Below are positions 61,317 through 64,000 of a DNA stretch of 64,000 nucleotides, one piece after another. Under the pieces are notes generated by a model. It saw only the letters and a program-made list of their open reading frames with translations. It ran no database searches and was not told the DNA's origin. The translations under genes and the position numbers were made by a program. The stretch is from NCBI GenBank assembly GCA_913019965.1, contig CAJVZR010000009.1, positions 1-64,000 on the forward strand, read 5' to 3'. The DNA is from an uncultured Oleispira sp. (lineage in GTDB: Bacteria; Pseudomonadota; Gammaproteobacteria; Pseudomonadales; Oceanobacteraceae). Position 1 is the first letter of the stretch. Each line of letters begins with the position of its first letter.

Positions 61317-61901
61317 ATGAGCAAAATTAAACTCATAGTCGGTTTAGGCAATCCAGGTTCTGAATACGAAGCGACTCGCCATAATGCTGGTGCTTGGTTT
61401 ATCTCAGAGATTGCCCGCGCATATAATATTCAGCTAAAAGCCGATAAAAAGTTCTTTGGACTCAGTGGCCAAGGCCGCATTGATGGCCAAGACGTTTGGT
61501 TATTATTTCCAACGACTTTTATGAATAAAAGTGGTCAAGCCGTACAGGCGCTAGCGAACTTTTACAAAATTAATGCCGACGAAATTTTAGTCGCCCATGA
61601 TGAGTTAGATTTACCATCAGGGGTCGCCAAGCTAAAAACCGGCGGCGGTCACGGTGGCCAAAATGGCCTACGTGATATCATTGCCTGCTTAGGTAATAAT
61701 AAAAACTTTCATCGTCTGCGCATTGGCATTGGCCATCCAGGGGATAAAAGTCGAGTGACTGGGCACGTATTAGGTCGCCCCAGCGCCGATGAAAAAACAC
61801 AAATGGACGCGACAATTGATGAAGCCAGTCGCGTATTACCCGATGCCTTAAAAGGCGATTGGGGTAAAGCCATGAACAGACTTCACTCTTTTAAAGCATA
61901 G
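61317..61901 (+). CDS. pth: Peptidyl-tRNA hydrolase
   Basis: Frees tRNA from peptidyl-tRNA released by stalled ribosomes. Conserved: [25 protein letters not shown] (catalytic His in TRHNAG), [53 protein letters not shown]. The length (194) matches. The ribosome-binding site is weak (AAAG abuts the ATG). It is 28 bases upstream of ychF, the standard pairing. Confidence 0.97.
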   Translation: MSKIKLIVGLGNPGSEYEATRHNAGAWFISEIARAYNIQLKADKKFFGLSGQGRIDGQDVWLLFPTTFMNKSGQAVQALANFYKINADEILVAHDELDLPSGVAKLKTGGGHGGQNGLRDIIACLGNNKNFHRLRIGIGHPGDKSRVTGHVLGRPSADEKTQMDATIDEASRVLPDALKGDWGKAMNRLHSFKA

Positions 61902-61929
61902 AATTAGCTAATTAATATAGGACATCACG

Positions 61930-63021
61930 ATGGGTTTTAAATGCGGAATCGTTGGTCTACCCAACGTTGGTAAATCGACTCTTTTTAACGCTCTGACCAA
62001 AGCCGGCATCGGCGCAGAGAACTTTCCTTTCTGTACCATCGAGCCTAACTCAGGCATGGTGCCAATGCCTGATGCCCGTCTTGACGCATTAGCAGAAATT
62101 GTTAAGCCAGAAAAAGTTTTGGCAACAACGATGGAATTCGTAGATATCGCTGGTCTAGTAGAAGGTGCTTCGAAAGGTGAAGGTCTGGGTAACCAGTTCT
62201 TAGCCAATATTCGTGAAACCGACGCGATCGCTCACGTTGTACGCTGCTTTGAAGATGAAAACGTAATTCACGTTGCCAATAAAATTTCCCCAGCTGACGA
62301 TGTTGATATCATCAATACTGAATTGGTTTTAGCGGACTTAGAGTCTTGCGAAAAGCAATTATCTCGCGTAACTCGTGTTGCTAAAGGTGGCGCCAAAGAC
62401 GCAGTACAGCAAAAAGGGTTATTAGAAACCTTAGTTGCACATTTAAGTGACGGCCTACCAGCACGCACATTAGTAAAAGAAGATGGCGACTACGCGCTTT
62501 ACGATCAATTTCACCTGATCACGTTAAAGCCTGTAATGTACATTGCTAACGTTAGCGAAGATGGTTTTGAAAACAATCCACACCTAGATGTCGTTAACGA
62601 AATCGCCGCAGCTGATAAAGCGGTTGTGGTGGTGGTTTGTAATCAGATCGAAGCTGAAATTTCTGAATTAGACGACGAAGAAAAATCTGAGTTCTTAGAA
62701 GATATGGGCATGGAAGAAGCCGGTCTTGACCGTGTAATTCGTGCAGGCTATGAGCTGCTAGGTTTGCAAACTTACTTCACCGCAGGCGTTAAAGAAGTAC
62801 GCGCTTGGACAGTTCCAGTAGGCGCAACCGCTCCAAATGGCGCAGGTGTAATCCACACAGATTTCGAAAAAGGCTTCATCCGTGCAGAAGTCATTGCTTA
62901 TGATGATTTCATCGAATACAAAGGTGAATCAGGTGCTAAAGATGCGGGTAAGTGGCGTCTAGAAGGTAAAGATTATTTGATTAAAGATGGTGACGTTATG
63001 CATTACCGTTTTAACGTTTAA
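61930..63021 (+). CDS. ychF: Redox-regulated ATPase YchF
   Basis: Obg-family P-loop protein that binds ribosomes and prefers ATP. G1 [18 protein letters not shown], switch [18 protein letters not shown]3 [30 protein letters not shown], and the C-terminal TGS domain ending [18 protein letters not shown]. The length of 363 is exact for the family. It follows pth and ends in a strong terminator. Confidence 0.97.
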   Translation: MGFKCGIVGLPNVGKSTLFNALTKAGIGAENFPFCTIEPNSGMVPMPDARLDALAEIVKPEKVLATTMEFVDIAGLVEGASKGEGLGNQFLANIRETDAIAHVVRCFEDENVIHVANKISPADDVDIINTELVLADLESCEKQLSRVTRVAKGGAKDAVQQKGLLETLVAHLSDGLPARTLVKEDGDYALYDQFHLITLKPVMYIANVSEDGFENNPHLDVVNEIAAADKAVVVVVCNQIEAEISELDDEEKSEFLEDMGMEEAGLDRVIRAGYELLGLQTYFTAGVKEVRAWTVPVGATAPNGAGVIHTDFEKGFIRAEVIAYDDFIEYKGESGAKDAGKWRLEGKDYLIKDGDVMHYRFNV

Positions 63022-63042
63022 GCTTAACGTTCAATTAGCATT

Positions 63043-63083
63043 GAGATTACTTTATCCCGAATAAAGTGATCTCTCTTTTTAAT
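63043..63083 (+). terminator. Rho-independent terminator of ychF
   Basis: GAGATTACTTTAT-CCCGA-ATAAAGTGATCTC is a 13-bp stem (one G-U) followed by TCTTTTTAAT, 21 bases after the ychF stop. Confidence 0.93.
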
Positions 63084-63125
63084 ATACTCCCAGCTTTACT
63101 CTTTTTCCTTTCTTTATTCTTCTTT

Positions 63126-63246
63126 ACCTCCGTGTTCTCCGTGCCCTCCGTGGTGAATAGCTTTTCTAGGCCATTAATTCACTTAGCCGCCAAAACTAAG
63201 AAAAAGCATTTACCACGGAGAACACGGAGCGCTTCGCTTCACGGAG
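63126..63246. repeat. Palindromic intergenic repeat with CACGGAG motifs (copy B)
   Basis: The left arm CCTCCGTGTTCTCCGTGCCCTCCGTGGTG and the right arm ACCACGGAGAACACGGAGCGCTTCGCTTCACGGAG are imperfect inverted copies with about 55 bases between them. They share the CCACGGAG/CACGGAG core with the element at 22.2 kb, and the same GCGCTTCGCT segment next to it. The arms end in AAAGATAAAG-type sequence. The element lies in the convergent gap between ychF and the pilU-like gene. Confidence 0.85.
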
Positions 63247-63265
63247 AAAAGATAAAGAAAAATAT

Positions 63266-64000
63266 CTAAGCTCCCATCAATTCTGCCAGCTCAGCATCTT
63301 CTCGAGCAACTCGCTCTTCTTCTTCTTTTTCTTCGTGGGTTTTTTCTAGTGATAGCCCCGCTAAACCTGAACTAGGTTCTTCTGCGGCTTGGGCACCTTC
63401 GGACTCCGCCAGCTTAATACGTAGGCGTAAATTATTCTCCGAATCGGCATTTTTCAATGCTTCTTCCATGCTGATTTTTCCCGCTTGCTGCAGTTTAAAT
63501 AACGCCGCATCAAAGGTTTGCATACCTAAGTTTTCCGACTTAGCCATGATTTCTTTAATCGAGTCGGTATCCCCTTTATATATAAGGTCTTGGGTAGTCT
63601 TATTGCCTAATAAAACTTCCACAGCGGCAACACGCTTACCATCAATTGTTGGGATCAAGCGCTGGGAAATAATCGCCTGCATATTCAAGCCGATATCTTG
63701 CAGGATTTGCGCATGACGCTCTTGAGGAAAGAAATTGATAATACGATCCAACGCTTGGTTGGCGTTATTAGCGTGCAAAGTAGAAATGGCTAAGTGCCCT
63801 GTTTCCGCAAACGCTAACGCATGCTCCATGGTTTCCGCATCACGAATTTCACCAATCAAAATTACATCAGGGGCTTGGCGTAAAGTATTCTTCAACGCCG
63901 CATGGAACGACTTGGTATCAACCCCAACCTCGCGCTGATTTATGATTGATTTTTTATGGGTATGAACAAACTCAACGGGGTCTTCAATGGTGATGATATG
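63266..64000 (-). CDS. pilU: Type IV pilus retraction ATPase, PilU-like (partial)
   Basis: The C-terminal 244 residues of a secretion/retraction ATPase; the N-terminus lies beyond the right edge. The visible part begins HIITIEDPVEFVHTHKKSIINQREVG and continues with the Walker B region NTLRQAPDVILIGEIRDAETMEHALAFAETGHLAISTLHANNANQALDRIINFFPQERH. The tail SLEKTHEEKEEEERVAREDAELAELMGA is acidic and long. The HHQREVG/ALKNTLRQAPD/AFAETGHL pattern and NNLRLRIKL fit PilU better than PilT. The ORF track starts internally, at MKNTLRQ. It converges on ychF across copy B of the intergenic repeat. Confidence 0.88.
   Translation of the reverse strand, partial: HIITIEDPVEFVHTHKKSIINQREVGVDTKSFHAALKNTLRQAPDVILIGEIRDAETMEHALAFAETGHLAISTLHANNANQALDRIINFFPQERHAQILQDIGLNMQAIISQRLIPTIDGKRVAAVEVLLGNKTTQDLIYKGDTDSIKEIMAKSENLGMQTFDAALFKLQQAGKISMEEALKNADSENNLRLRIKLAESEGAQAAEEPSSGLAGLSLEKTHEEKEEEERVAREDAELAELMGA

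Noticed and set aside
63066-63269. 67-residue plus-strand ORF after ychF
   Set aside because: It reads through the ychF terminator and the palindromic repeat; no ribosome site and a repeat-derived sequence.

Overview
The window is a stretch of chromosome from a marine-type gammaproteobacterium. Two blocks follow the gene order I know from Pseudomonas: lipA-lipB-DUF493-dacA-rlpA-mltB-rodA-mrdA-rlmH-rsfS-nadD-proA (1.4-12.6 kb) and prfA-hemA / TPR lipoprotein-lolB-ispE-tRNA-Gln-prs-rplY-pth-ychF (53.4-63.0 kb). Moderate-to-low GC, a chromosomal integron integrase, a PilU-type ATPase, the Mpl and CmoAB proteins and a lipid A/LPS-type envelope fit the Oceanospirillales (Oleispira/Thalassolituus/Bermanella-like). 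That placement is inference; no rRNA is present to confirm it.

Layout. 0-1.2 kb: end of a chromosomal integron, with a partial cassette-like ORF running off the left edge, a LexA-like box and intI. 1.4-12.6 kb: lipoate synthesis, cell elongation and peptidoglycan enzymes, ribosome maturation, NAD and proline synthesis, all on the minus strand. 12.7-14.6 kb: two tandem membrane proteins with degenerate GGDEF domains that keep the c-di-GMP inhibitory-site motif. 14.8-18.8 kb: an LCMT-like methyltransferase, a long calcium-binding thrombospondin type 3 repeat protein and a small membrane protein. 18.9-25.3 kb: ubiX, mpl, fbp, purU, a CBS-pair protein and the PpnN nucleosidase. 25.4-29.9 kb: an apparent phosphate-starvation locus with a PhoX-like lipoprotein, a two-haem-motif lipoprotein and a membrane protein, both transcription units preceded by PhoB-box-like repeats.

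29.9-35.2 kb is the most unusual region: a five-gene operon encoding an outer-membrane FlgO/CsgG-like barrel protein, a TPR lipoprotein, a single protein joining a FliF-like ring domain and membrane helix to a FliG-like switch domain, then MotA and MotB homologues. No other flagellar gene lies in the window. I infer a proton- or sodium-driven trans-envelope rotary (or force-generating) machine that is not an ordinary flagellum.

35.2-49.4 kb: phhB, class I fumarase, sodB, a YceF-type Maf protein, the type II secretion genes gspN-gspC-gspD without the rest of the machine, and several unrecognised envelope proteins, including a tandem pair of secreted paralogues. 49.4-53.4 kb: the cmoAB tRNA wobble-modification genes, and an overlapping rmuC/DUF1569/TfoX_C-like cluster. 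The right end enters a pilU-like gene that runs off the window. Two related palindromic intergenic repeats built on CACGGAG lie at 22.2 kb and 63.1 kb. No CRISPR array, rRNA, transposase or prophage was seen, and no gene-free gap exceeds about 300 bases.
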